Shown in pieces: positions 7,824-16,572 of a stretch of 64,000 nt of DNA (positions are counted from its first letter, which is position 1; each line of letters begins with the position of its first letter). Made by a program: the position numbers and the translations under genes. Location of the stretch: contig JAFZIP010000003.1 in assembly GCA_017554325.1 (NCBI GenBank), positions 62,001 through 126,000 of the forward strand, read 5' to 3'. The notes beneath the pieces are model-generated. The model was not told where the DNA came from, ran no database searches, and worked only from the letters and a program-made list of their open reading frames with translations. This DNA is from Bacteroidales bacterium (GTDB lineage: Bacteria; Bacteroidota; Bacteroidia; Bacteroidales; WCHB1-69).

Positions 7824-8930
7824 TTATTCCAAAAATTCCTCATCCGTCAGTGTGTTCAGAAACGCCTTGAGGTCGGCAATCTCGGATGGGGTGAGCAGGA
7901 TGCCCCCATCGTTGATGTGGTGCATGAGCGGGCTTACGTAGGGAGAAGGCTGCAGTCCTTGGTTGTAGAAGTTCAGCACCTCGTCCAGCGTTTGGAACCG
8001 TCCATCGTGCATGTAGGGCGCAGAGACGGCCACGTTGCGCAATGAGGGAGCTCGGTAAGCTCCGTGATCGGCATCATGGCCGGTGAATGAGTATCGGTCT
8101 TGGGGATCTATGAAGACGTTGTCCAGACCGTTGTTGTAGAACAGGTTGGTGGTGAACAATGGCGAACCTTCGCTGCCGTGGCAGTGGAAACAGTCGGCGC
8201 CCTCCTCTGTGGTGAAGAGGATGTAGCCGTGCAGCTCTTGTGGAGTGAGCTGTTCCTTGCCTTGTAGATAGCGGTCGAATTTGGAGTTGCCGGACACTAA
8301 CGAGCGCACGTACTGGGCGATGGCCTTCTGCACGCGCTCCATCGTGATCTCTTCGGAGCCGAAGGCCTTGCCGAACATTTCGGGATATTTGCTGTCGGCT
8401 CGCAGTGCTGCCAGCGTGCGGGCTTTCGTGCTGCACAGCTCGTCATCGGCCTCGATGGCCATCAGTACGATATCTTCGATGCTCTGGCGGCCCTTGACGT
8501 TTTGCGGGCAGATGCTGCCGTTCCAAGAGTAGCCCTCGTGGTTGAATACCAAGTTCATCAAAGGCATGGCGTTGTGGTGGGTGGCCTTGCCCGTGCGTCC
8601 GACTGGGCGCCCGTTCACCAAACGCGGATTGTCAGGACCCAAGTCGTAGTTGTGGGCACGGTCGTGGCAGCTGGCGCACGACATCAGTGAGTCCGGATTT
8701 GTACCGGTATAGCCGCAAAGATGAGGATCGTGGAACAGAGCGCGACCCAACTCCACGCCCTCCACGGTCATGGGATTGTCATCAGGAATGTTCAGTCTGG
8801 AGGGGAATCCATACGGAATGGCAATGTCCAGCGGGGTAGGGTCCTCATAGCGATGCCTGCAGGCTGCAAACATGAGTACCACTGCCCCGGTCAGGCAAGC
8901 GATTTTCCAATATGTCTTGAATTTATTCAT
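7824..8930 (-). CDS. Di-haem cytochrome c peroxidase (MauG/CcpA family) lipoprotein
   Basis: The 368-residue protein starts at 8930 (MNKFKTYW), overlapping the end of parC by 8 nt. A lipobox ends at C24 (LMFAAC), so it is probably a periplasm-facing lipoprotein. Two haem c motifs are present: CASCH (C85-H89) and CFHCH (C247-H251). Other family signs are the LGRALFHDP segment, the FSANxC-like start of the mature region and the APYMHDGRF motif near the C-terminus. Such enzymes reduce H2O2 to water with electrons from c-type cytochromes or, as MauG relatives, oxidise other substrates. The overlap with a topoisomerase gene probably reflects compact packing. Confidence 0.92.
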   Translation of the reverse strand: MNKFKTYWKIACLTGAVVLMFAACRHRYEDPTPLDIAIPYGFPSRLNIPDDNPMTVEGVELGRALFHDPHLCGYTGTNPDSLMSCASCHDRAHNYDLGPDNPRLVNGRPVGRTGKATHHNAMPLMNLVFNHEGYSWNGSICPQNVKGRQSIEDIVLMAIEADDELCSTKARTLAALRADSKYPEMFGKAFGSEEITMERVQKAIAQYVRSLVSGNSKFDRYLQGKEQLTPQELHGYILFTTEEGADCFHCHGSEGSPLFTTNLFYNNGLDNVFIDPQDRYSFTGHDADHGAYRAPSLRNVAVSAPYMHDGRFQTLDEVLNFYNQGLQPSPYVSPLMHHINDGGILLTPSEIADLKAFLNTLTDEEFLE

Positions 8931-11679
8931 CGAAAATGGAGAGCTGCACGCCCTCTTCGTCCAGCTTGTTGGGGTCTGATTTCTGCGGTTCCTTCTCAGA
9001 CAGGAACAGCTCTTTGGCCACCGCATCATCCACACTCTCTGGAACGGTCTCCATTTCGGCGTCCTCGATCATCTCTTCCTCTTCTTCCTCGGGTTCCTCC
9101 TCCGGCTCCTCGTATGGCAGCGGGTCAATGAACTTGATGGACTTGATTTCGGGGAAGTTGATGCGCTTGCCGCGGGCACGGACCGTCATCGGCTCCGTGA
9201 ATTCCGAAGTGGCGATAATCTCGATGCTGTCCTCCTCCGCTTTCTTCTTGTGGTAGGTTACCTTGATTTGCGGCAGGTAGTCGATGGAGATGTCGAGAAT
9301 CTTGCAGGTGCCGTCATCGGGTATGAAGTCGGTCTTTTTGACGGTTTGATCGGCAGGAAAACGTTTCAGATAGTATTTGTCTTCTTTCTTTTGATGATAG
9401 ACGACTGTAATCATCAGATTCTTGTTCCATTTGCGGATATAGAGCAGGTCGTCTTCAAAGTGTGTGGAAATCTCGAATCCCGTGATACGGTACCATCCGC
9501 TCTTATAGACGGTCAGGATCTTGTCGTCCTCTTTGAAAGCACCCAAAAGTTGGCCTCTGCCATCATTGTTGAGACGCATCACGGAGTCTTCATAGTAAAC
9601 GTTGATGGCACTCAAGGTGGAAACGCCCTTTTGGCTCATCTCGATGTGGGACACAGGGTAACGGGTGAGTATGTTGCCCATCGCGGAACGACTCTTTACC
9701 GCCAACTGGCTGAAGTCGAAGTCGAACTCTTTCTTCTTGAGCTTGGGCTTGGGTTTCAGTTTCACGCGGATGACTTCCGCTTCACCATTGGGATTTGAGG
9801 TGAAATAGATAATCTTGGAACCAGCTTTGCCCTTGGTGAGGTCGTACTCCTTGTCGCGGGACACGCCGCCGATAGCGAAACGTTTGACCATGGCTGGTCC
9901 GTTGCTGCCGTTGGTATAGACCAGATTGTAAATATGGCGGTCGTCGCCGCGCTTGAAGACCTCCACATGGAGGATGTTCTTGCCCACAAAGTGCTTGTCG
10001 GCCACCTTGCTGATGGAGAAAGTGCCGTTTTCGTGGAAAACGATGATCTCGTCCAAATCGGAACAGTCGCAGGCGTATTCCACGCCCTCGTCTTTCTTCA
10101 GGGCAGTGCCCACAAAGCCCTCTTTCTTATCGACATACAGTTTTTGGTTGGCCACGGCCACAGTGGAGGCCACGATGTTGTCGAATTCTTTGATTTCCGT
10201 GAGACGCTGCTTGTCGCCACCGTATTTCTTCTTCAGCTGGCGGAAATAATTGACGGCATAATCCACCAGATGGGCGAGGTTGTTCATTACCTCTTCCATG
10301 TACAGCTCAATGTCGGCAATCTCCTGTTCGGCTTTCTTGATGTCGAACTTGGAAATCTTGCGCACGGGCTTCTCACAGAGGGAGAGGATGTTTTCGCGAG
10401 TGATTTCCTGGCGGAAAAGGGAACGGTAGGGGTCAAAAGCACGCTCGATGTTGGTGACTTGCGTGTCCCAGGTATCGGTGTCTTTCTCTAATTCCTTATA
10501 GATTCTCTTCTCGAAGAAGATTTTTTCCAAAGAGATCTTATGCCATTGCTGATCCAGCTCGTCGAGTTGTATTTCCAGCTCGCGTTTGAGCAGTTGGAGG
10601 GTGTTTTCGGTGTTGATTTTGAGAATCTCCTTCACGTTGGTGAACCTCGGCTTGCCGTCCCAGATGACGCAGGCGTTGGTATAGTAGGTCATTTCGCAGT
10701 CGGTGAAGGCGTAGAGCGCGTCGATGGTTTGGTCGGGCGACACGCCGGGCTGCAGGTGCAGATAAATCTCCGCATTGGCGGCAGTGTTGTCGTCAATGCG
10801 TTTGATTTTGAGTTTGCCGCTCTCTACGGCATTGGAGATGGAACTCTTGGCTTCGGAGATAAGCTTGCCAGTGGTGGTGCCGAATGGGATTTCGGTGATA
10901 ACCAGGGTTTTGTTATCGACGATATTAATCTTGGCGCGGTTGCGGATTTTGCCGCCCTGCGCACCGTTGTTGTACTTGCTCACATCGATGGTGCCGCCAG
11001 TGGGGAAGTCGGGGTAAATCTCAAAGTCTTCGCCCCGCAGAATCTTGATGGAGGCATCGATCAGCTCGTTGAAGTTGTGGGGCAGGATTTTGGTGGACAT
11101 GCCCACGCCTACGCCATCCACGCCTTGGGCTAACAGCAAAGGGAATTTGATAGGCAGCGCGATAGGCTCCTTGTTACGTCCATCGTAAGAGATCTGCCAC
11201 TCGGTGGTTTTGTGGTTGAAGACGACCTCCAAAGCGAACTTGGAGAGTCTTGCTTCAATATAACGGGGCGCGGCCGCGGGGTCGCCCGTGAGGATATTGC
11301 CCCAGTTGCCCTGCGTGTCGATGAGCAGCTTTTTCTGTCCCAACTGCACCAGTGCTCCGCCGATGGACTGGTCGCCGTGCGGGTGGTACTTCATCGTATT
11401 ACCCACAATGTTGGCCACTTTGTTGTATCGCCCGTCCTCCAACTCGTCCATGGAGTGCAGGATGCGGCGTTGCACGGGTTTCAAACCGTCGTACACATCG
11501 GGAAATGCGCGGTCGAGTATGACGTAGGAAGCGTAGTCCAAATACCATTCGCGGTACATGGTTTGCGCAAAGATGACTTTATGAAGATCGGAAGGCTCAT
11601 GGCCTTCAGCGGGAACAATTTCTTCGCTTACAGTATTCTCCTCGTTGGCATCGAGGAGCTTGTCGTTTTTATCTGCCAT
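8923..11679 (-). CDS. parC: DNA topoisomerase IV subunit A (ParC)
   Basis: This 918-residue type IIA topoisomerase subunit has the N-terminal breakage-reunion domain (YASYVILDRAFPDVYDGLKP, then KYHPHGDQS) with the catalytic tyrosine Y140 in AAPRYIEARL. A GyrA/ParC C-terminal beta-propeller follows; a clear GyrA box is not seen. The last 60 residues are very acidic (EEPEEEPEEEEEE). The N-terminal extension of about 30 acidic residues before DLHKVIF and the overall length fit the Bacteroidota ParC group rather than GyrA. It decatenates chromosomes together with ParE, which is not in the window. A promoter (TATCTTTG) lies just upstream at 11700. Confidence 0.9.
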   Translation of the reverse strand: MADKNDKLLDANEENTVSEEIVPAEGHEPSDLHKVIFAQTMYREWYLDYASYVILDRAFPDVYDGLKPVQRRILHSMDELEDGRYNKVANIVGNTMKYHPHGDQSIGGALVQLGQKKLLIDTQGNWGNILTGDPAAAPRYIEARLSKFALEVVFNHKTTEWQISYDGRNKEPIALPIKFPLLLAQGVDGVGVGMSTKILPHNFNELIDASIKILRGEDFEIYPDFPTGGTIDVSKYNNGAQGGKIRNRAKINIVDNKTLVITEIPFGTTTGKLISEAKSSISNAVESGKLKIKRIDDNTAANAEIYLHLQPGVSPDQTIDALYAFTDCEMTYYTNACVIWDGKPRFTNVKEILKINTENTLQLLKRELEIQLDELDQQWHKISLEKIFFEKRIYKELEKDTDTWDTQVTNIERAFDPYRSLFRQEITRENILSLCEKPVRKISKFDIKKAEQEIADIELYMEEVMNNLAHLVDYAVNYFRQLKKKYGGDKQRLTEIKEFDNIVASTVAVANQKLYVDKKEGFVGTALKKDEGVEYACDCSDLDEIIVFHENGTFSISKVADKHFVGKNILHVEVFKRGDDRHIYNLVYTNGSNGPAMVKRFAIGGVSRDKEYDLTKGKAGSKIIYFTSNPNGEAEVIRVKLKPKPKLKKKEFDFDFSQLAVKSRSAMGNILTRYPVSHIEMSQKGVSTLSAINVYYEDSVMRLNNDGRGQLLGAFKEDDKILTVYKSGWYRITGFEISTHFEDDLLYIRKWNKNLMITVVYHQKKEDKYYLKRFPADQTVKKTDFIPDDGTCKILDISIDYLPQIKVTYHKKKAEEDSIEIIATSEFTEPMTVRARGKRINFPEIKSIKFIDPLPYEEPEEEPEEEEEEMIEDAEMETVPESVDDAVAKELFLSEKEPQKSDPNKLDEEGVQLSIFDE

Positions 11680-11699
11680 AGGTATAGATTAATGGACGG

Positions 11700-11728
11700 C
11701 AAAGATACAAAAAATAGGGATACGGCAA
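11700..11728 (-). promoter_or_regulatory. parC promoter
   Basis: -7 TATCTTTG at 11700-11707 and a TTG at 11726-11728 as -33, 18 nt apart, on the minus strand directly upstream of the ParC ATG at 11679. Confidence 0.55.
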
Positions 11729-11738
11729 GGAACCCATG

Positions 11739-12197
11739 CTATTGTTCCGGGGCAGGGGCGTTTTGTGGCGTCTGCTCTTGGTAAGTCTGGTCCATGTCCA
11801 CGATGTCGATAGCGTCAGGATCGACAGGGGGCAGAGTGTCGGTGATGGCCAGCTCTTTTTTCTTGGCCATAAGAATGGCGTTCGCATCTATCACCAGTTT
11901 TTTTGCGGCATCCTCGTCGCCCATGTAGTATTGCATGGAGGTGTTGAACTGCTCGCGCGTGACGTGATATCGCTCAAAAAGGTCATGGTAGTATCCTCTG
12001 GCACTCTCCACATTGTTAAGTGTGTCGTCAGGATTCAGAGTGATGAGGCTTTCGATGATGTAGGCCTCTGCAAGAATGTTTGCCATGGTGCTACGGTTGA
12101 TGAGGTTATCGGGCCTCTTCTGCACCTGTTTTTTGTGGCAGCCGGCAGAGAACAGTACCAACGGAATCAAGAGGATGTATAAGAAAGTCTTTTTCAT
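11739..12197 (-). CDS. DUF4296 lipoprotein
   Basis: The 152-residue protein begins with a lipoprotein signal (VLFSAGC, lipidated Cys at residue 20). The rest is mainly helical with the phrases NILAEAYIIES and YHDLFERYHVTREQFNTSM that are characteristic of DUF4296, a Bacteroidota family of unknown function. The C-terminus is Pro/Gln-rich. Its ATG overlaps the stop of the CCA-adding enzyme by 1 nt (TAATG), so the two are translationally coupled. Confidence 0.8.
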   Translation of the reverse strand: MKKTFLYILLIPLVLFSAGCHKKQVQKRPDNLINRSTMANILAEAYIIESLITLNPDDTLNNVESARGYYHDLFERYHVTREQFNTSMQYYMGDEDAAKKLVIDANAILMAKKKELAITDTLPPVDPDAIDIVDMDQTYQEQTPQNAPAPEQ

Positions 12198-13645
12198 TAT
12201 GCTTCGGGATGATTGATGATTTCATAGCCTAACTTCCGACCTTCCTCCATCATTTTCCGGAGGGCGGCGGGACGTGTGTTCTCAATTTCGCCGTCAAGAA
12301 TGGCATCGCAAACTGCATCTTTGATGATGCCAATGTCTTTGCAGGGTTTCATATCGAAGGTCTTCATGATGTCCAAACCGTCGATGGGCGGGCGCCAGTT
12401 GCGGAGCCTGTCCTTTTCTTCAATCTCGTGCATTTTCTCGCGCACCTTGGCGAAGTTCTGGAAGCAGCGGGTGATTTTGGCGGAGTTCTTGGAGGTGACG
12501 TCCGCGTGGCACAGCATCATCAGGTCGTCGATGTCATCGCCGGCTTCGAAGAGGAGTCTGCGCACGGCAGAATCGGTAATGGTGTCCTCTACCAATGCGA
12601 TAGGACGCAGGTGCAGTCCCACGAGCTTCTGCACGTACTTCATTTTCTCGTTGTTGGGCATGTGCAGGCGGTGGAAGATGCGGGAAACCATCTTCACGCC
12701 CACGGCATCGTGCCCATGGAAAGTCCAGCCCGCGATAGGGTCAAAGCGTTTGGTGACTGGCTTGGCGATGTCGTGCAGCAGGGCGGCCCATTCGAGCCAC
12801 AGGTTGGGACGTTCGCTGGCCATGGCCACGTTGTCAACCACTTCCAGCGTGTGCAGGAAATTGTCCTTGTGCCCTTTCCCGTTGATGAACTGCACGCCTT
12901 TGAGTGCAATCATTTCGGGTAAAAATCTCTCCAGCAAGCCGCTTTCATCCAGCATGTGAAAGCCTTTGGATGGGCGCAGGCAAACCAGTATCTTGTTGAG
13001 CTCCTCCACAATGCGCTCCTTGGAAATGATATCCAGACGGTAGGCATTGCGTTGGATGGCCTCGAAGGTTTCTGGGTAGATGTCGAAGTTGAGCTGCGTG
13101 GCGAAGCGCACGGCGCGCATCATGCGCAGCGGGTCGTCGGAGAAGGTCTTGTCGGGATCGCAGGGCGTGCGGATGATCTTGCCCTTGATGTCGGCGATGC
13201 CGTCGAACGGGTCAATCAGCTCGTATGCATGCTCGCCGTTCAGGGCGATGGCCATGGCGTTGATGGTGAAGTCGCGGCGCATCTGGTCGTCTTCCAGCGT
13301 GCCGTCTTCCACCACAGGCTTGCGCGAGTCGTGGCTGTAGGATTCCCTGCGCGCACCCACAAACTCGATGACGGAGCCCTCGAAGTTGAACTGGGCGGTG
13401 CCGAAGTTCTTATAGACGTTCACATGCAGTTCGGGGTCGATGAGTGCGGCAGTCTTTTTGGCCAGCTCAATGCCACTGCCAACGGTCACAATGTCGATGT
13501 CGGTGTTGTGGCGGCGCATGATGATGTCGCGCACCACGCCGCCCACGACGTAAGCTTCCAGCCCCAGCTCATCGGCAGCTTGTGCCACGATGGGGTAAAT
13601 GGGGTGGGAGAGTTCCTGCTTGTATGTCTTCGTTGTTTGTGTCAA
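12197..13645 (-). CDS. cca: CCA-adding tRNA nucleotidyltransferase with HD domain
   Basis: This enzyme adds or repairs the 3'-CCA end of tRNAs. The class II nucleotidyltransferase head is clear: YVVGGVVRDIIM and DIDIV (the metal-binding DxD), then the RRDFTINAMAI motif, and a C-terminal HD domain (LLHDIAKP). A reading frame extends upstream to 13744 but would overlap the next gene and start in AT-rich DNA that contains a -7 box (TATTTTTG at 13669-13676). I therefore prefer a TTG start at 13645 (LTQTTKTYKQEL), giving 482 residues; the next Met lies too far inside the fold. The start is the only uncertain part. Confidence 0.9.
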   Translation of the reverse strand: MTQTTKTYKQELSHPIYPIVAQAADELGLEAYVVGGVVRDIIMRRHNTDIDIVTVGSGIELAKKTAALIDPELHVNVYKNFGTAQFNFEGSVIEFVGARRESYSHDSRKPVVEDGTLEDDQMRRDFTINAMAIALNGEHAYELIDPFDGIADIKGKIIRTPCDPDKTFSDDPLRMMRAVRFATQLNFDIYPETFEAIQRNAYRLDIISKERIVEELNKILVCLRPSKGFHMLDESGLLERFLPEMIALKGVQFINGKGHKDNFLHTLEVVDNVAMASERPNLWLEWAALLHDIAKPVTKRFDPIAGWTFHGHDAVGVKMVSRIFHRLHMPNNEKMKYVQKLVGLHLRPIALVEDTITDSAVRRLLFEAGDDIDDLMMLCHADVTSKNSAKITRCFQNFAKVREKMHEIEEKDRLRNWRPPIDGLDIMKTFDMKPCKDIGIIKDAVCDAILDGEIENTRPAALRKMMEEGRKLGYEIINHPEA

Positions 13646-13668
13646 AATCAGGTTTTGAATTTCGCGTG

Positions 13669-13676
13669 CAAAAATA
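13669..13676 (-). promoter_or_regulatory. -7 box for cca
   Basis: TATTTTTG on the minus strand, 24 nt before the proposed TTG start at 13645. It argues against the longer reading frame. No convincing -33 at normal spacing. Confidence 0.45.
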
Positions 13677-13704
13677 GCAAAAAAAACAAGGATTTTGCTT
13701 GTGA

Positions 13705-15399
13705 CTATTGTCCGAACGTTCCGAGGAGTGCGCCCGACACGCACCAGGAACTGAAACTGCCGCCTTCATTTTCTCCTTGCGGAATGGCGATGGTCATGGT
13801 GTGCTCGCCGGGCTTCAGGTCCGAGAGGTCGAAATAGACGGGCTGTGTGGCTGTGCCTGGGCACCAACCGGAGCGCGAGTAATCGGAGGATGACATCCCG
13901 TTCCAAAAGTTTCCGGATGCCGGATTGGAGGTCCTGTATGTGCCGCAGTCGCCGCGCCAAGGCGTGTAGATGTAGCGTGGAATACCATCAATCAGAATGG
14001 TGTTTGGCTTGGGCACAAATTCATCGCCCGTGTCCCAGCCGCCATGCCCCGTGGAAATGTAGCGCATCTTCAAATCCTTGAGACTGTTGGGTACATAGAA
14101 GACCACCTTCAAGCTGTCGGTGCGGAAGAACTTGCCGTAGTTCTGTCCAGCCATTTCCATGACATTGCACGTGTTGAACAGCGGCAGTAGCATCTCAACA
14201 TTGTCGTCGTCATATTCCCAGCGGTCATCTTCAGGGTAGGCTTTCAATGTGAGCGACAGCTTGTGCCCGCCCTTGTCGTAGTTGCCGATGAATACCCCGA
14301 TATAAACATCTCCTTGAAACAAGGGTTTCAAGTCGCTGATATCCTGTTTGTAAGAGACTTGTTCGGCCCACTCGCGGTCTGGCAATGAGCGGTACTCGTT
14401 GTAGTGCCGCACGCCGAATGGAGTGAAGAATCGCATCAGTTCTACTGGTGGAAGATATGTGTCGGTGTAAGTCATACCTTGGTAACGCTCACCCGACTTG
14501 TCGGTGAAGTAGGGGAGCACCTGTATGCTGTCCATCAAGGCGTGCAGGAACGACTGGCGCAGAGCCATGGGGATGACAAACACCGAGCCGGTGCGGTCGT
14601 AGGCGTCGCCATTGGAGTATTCGGACACTTCTACGAACACGCGATAGTGCTCCGGCAAGCGCGTCATATCCACCCTCTTCAGGATGATGGTGCCGTTAGC
14701 CAAATGGTAAACCGAATCGTACTCAATACTATAGGGCTTTTTTATCTGCGGGTTGAAGCATATTTGTTCCTCCTCGAAAATGGGGGTTGTGATGACCAAC
14801 TTGTCTTTCTCTAATTGATTCAGTTCCGAATAACTCTTTCTCTCACCAAAATCACTTGGGAACAGATCGGTGATTTCCTTGTCTTTGGTGGCGCTGGCTA
14901 ATTCCATGACTGCGTTGCCGTTTCGGAGATATTTGACTAGCACACCGGGTAATGATGCGAAACTGGCAATGGGAGTGGCTCGGAATTTCAAATCCTCAGT
15001 GGTCCACAATTCTATCTTGTTGGAAAATAAAACGATAGAATATTTGGTGCAGTTGTAGTCGTTCACTTTTTCCTTGCCTTCCTGTTTGAATTCGTAGTCT
15101 TTGCGGATGGAACTGCTGCAATAGTACATTTCATCAACTTGGTAGAACAATTGGGTGATGAGGGTGTCTTGCTTATAATCAAGATAGGTGTAATGCGTGG
15201 CTTTGCCGGGTACGGGGTGCTCCGTCGGTTTATCCGCCGACTGGATTTTCAGTTGCGTGCCCTGGCGTAACACTTCCGTGCGGGAGGTGTCGTTTCCGCC
15301 AATGGAATAGGATTGGTAGAGCAGTCGGTTTTGTGCCGAAACGGTTGTCAAGCAGCATGTTGTCAGGATGCTGATGAGGAGGATATATGTTCTTTTCAT
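13705..15399 (-). CDS. Exported GLPGLI / peptide-N-glycosidase F-like protein
   Basis: The 564-residue product starts at 15399 (MKRTYILLI) with a signal peptide to about residue 22 (TTVSAQ). Residues about 23-200 look like a GLPGLI-type domain (YNCTKYSIVLFSNKIELWTT and SLPGVLVKY). The C-terminal half resembles the two-domain PNGase F fold: YISTGHGGWDTGDEF, KPNTILIDG, WRGDCGTYR and RSGWCPGTATQPV match the order of landmarks in flavobacterial PNGase F. That enzyme removes N-glycans from glycoproteins at Asn. If active, the protein would support use of host or dietary glycoproteins; the active-site acids need alignment to confirm. Confidence 0.75.
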   Translation of the reverse strand: MKRTYILLISILTTCCLTTVSAQNRLLYQSYSIGGNDTSRTEVLRQGTQLKIQSADKPTEHPVPGKATHYTYLDYKQDTLITQLFYQVDEMYYCSSSIRKDYEFKQEGKEKVNDYNCTKYSIVLFSNKIELWTTEDLKFRATPIASFASLPGVLVKYLRNGNAVMELASATKDKEITDLFPSDFGERKSYSELNQLEKDKLVITTPIFEEEQICFNPQIKKPYSIEYDSVYHLANGTIILKRVDMTRLPEHYRVFVEVSEYSNGDAYDRTGSVFVIPMALRQSFLHALMDSIQVLPYFTDKSGERYQGMTYTDTYLPPVELMRFFTPFGVRHYNEYRSLPDREWAEQVSYKQDISDLKPLFQGDVYIGVFIGNYDKGGHKLSLTLKAYPEDDRWEYDDDNVEMLLPLFNTCNVMEMAGQNYGKFFRTDSLKVVFYVPNSLKDLKMRYISTGHGGWDTGDEFVPKPNTILIDGIPRYIYTPWRGDCGTYRTSNPASGNFWNGMSSSDYSRSGWCPGTATQPVYFDLSDLKPGEHTMTIAIPQGENEGGSFSSWCVSGALLGTFGQ

Positions 15400-15413
15400 G
15401 AAGATGAGGAATT

Positions 15414-16367
15414 TCAAAGGTTTGAATTGTTTGGAATGAGCAGAAAGTCTGCGATAACCATGGCGGCCATGGCTTCCACCACGGGCAATACGCGCGGGGA
15501 CACGCACAGGTCGTTGCGGTTGGAACCGTAATAGATAGCAGGATTGCCATCATAGTCGATGCTCTCTTGGTCGAAACGCACCGAGGGGATGGGTTTGAAA
15601 GCCACTCTGAAAACGACCTCCTGGCCGTTGGTGATGCCGCCTTGCACGCCTCCGTCGTGGTTGGTGCGGAACGAGAAGTCAGTATTTTGGAGATCATTGT
15701 ATTGGCTGCCAGACATTTCTGTGGCGTGGAAACCCTCGCCGATTTCGAATCCTTTGGCAGCGTTGATGGACATCATGGCGTAGGCGAGACGGGCGGAGAA
15801 CTTGTCATGCACGGGCTCGCCCAGCCCGGCCGGCAGGCCCTGGATGCGGCATTGCACGAGTGCGCCCACGCTGTCGCCCTCGCGCGCGGGAGTGCCCGTG
15901 CGGAGCGTCTCCGCCGTGATGGCAATGCCGTGGGGGCGCAGAATCAGTTTGGCGATGGCGCCCGCCACTACACGGCAGGCAGTCTGTCGCGCCGAAGCAC
16001 GGCCCATCTGCTCGTTGTCGCGGAAACCGTACTTCTTGAAGTAAGTGTAAGAAGCGTGCGACGGCTTGATTACGTGTCTATTGCGCTCGTCTATCTGAAC
16101 ATCTTGATTAGGTATCTGAAAGCGGATAGGCTCGCCTGTGGCAATGTGGTTTTCATCTATTCCTGACAGGAAAATGACAGGGTCTTTCTCGCGGCGTTGG
16201 GTGCTCTCGGCATTTTGGGATGGCGCGCGCCGGGCCATTTCGCTTTGGATGAAATCGAAATCGATGGGCGTGCCTTTGGGACAACCCTCAATCACCCCTT
16301 CCAGATAGGGATCATGCGTGCCACCTTTGTCGGTGAGCTTATAGAAGATTCCAAAAGTATCTGTCAT
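15414..16367 (-). CDS. aroC: Chorismate synthase
   Basis: Chorismate synthase makes chorismate from EPSP with reduced FMN, the last step of the shikimate pathway. Recognisable parts are EGCPKGTPID, RRAPSQ, the SHASYTYFKKYGFRD stretch with the conserved His, GRASARQTACRVVAGA, and a C-terminal FRTNHDGGVQGGITNG and RVAFKPIPS. At 317 residues it is shorter than the usual 350-400. The normally strict GESHG near the N-terminus reads GGTHD here. The gene ends 14 nt before the PNGase-like gene begins. Confidence 0.92.
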   Translation of the reverse strand: MTDTFGIFYKLTDKGGTHDPYLEGVIEGCPKGTPIDFDFIQSEMARRAPSQNAESTQRREKDPVIFLSGIDENHIATGEPIRFQIPNQDVQIDERNRHVIKPSHASYTYFKKYGFRDNEQMGRASARQTACRVVAGAIAKLILRPHGIAITAETLRTGTPAREGDSVGALVQCRIQGLPAGLGEPVHDKFSARLAYAMMSINAAKGFEIGEGFHATEMSGSQYNDLQNTDFSFRTNHDGGVQGGITNGQEVVFRVAFKPIPSVRFDQESIDYDGNPAIYYGSNRNDLCVSPRVLPVVEAMAAMVIADFLLIPNNSNL

Positions 16368-16391
16368 AGTATAGTTATGCCTCCAGCCATT

Positions 16392-16565
16392 ATCATAGTC
16401 TTACTCTTAGTCATAGTCATAGTCATGGTCATAGTTCATAGCCATAGTTCATGGTCATAGTTCATAGCCATAGTTCATAGTCATAGTTCAAAGTCATAGT
16501 TCAAAGTCATAGTTCAAAGTCATAGTTCAAAGTCATAGTTCAAAGTCATAGTTCAAAGTCATCGT
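16392..16565. repeat. 13-bp tandem repeat array
   Basis: Tandem copies of a 13-bp unit fill the gap between aroC and the SDR gene. The proximal half uses variants of TCATAGTTCATAG and the distal half is a more uniform run of about six TCATAGTTCAAAG units. There are no spacers, so it is not a CRISPR. The gradation suggests growth by replication slippage. Confidence 0.9.
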
Positions 16566-16572
16566 CATCTCA

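Noticed and set aside
13646-13744. Longer N-terminus for the CCA-adding enzyme
   Set aside because: The extension overlaps the next gene and contains a -7 promoter box; the TTG at 13645 fits better.
16392-16565. CRISPR array
   Set aside because: Units are contiguous 13-bp repeats with no spacers and there are no cas genes.
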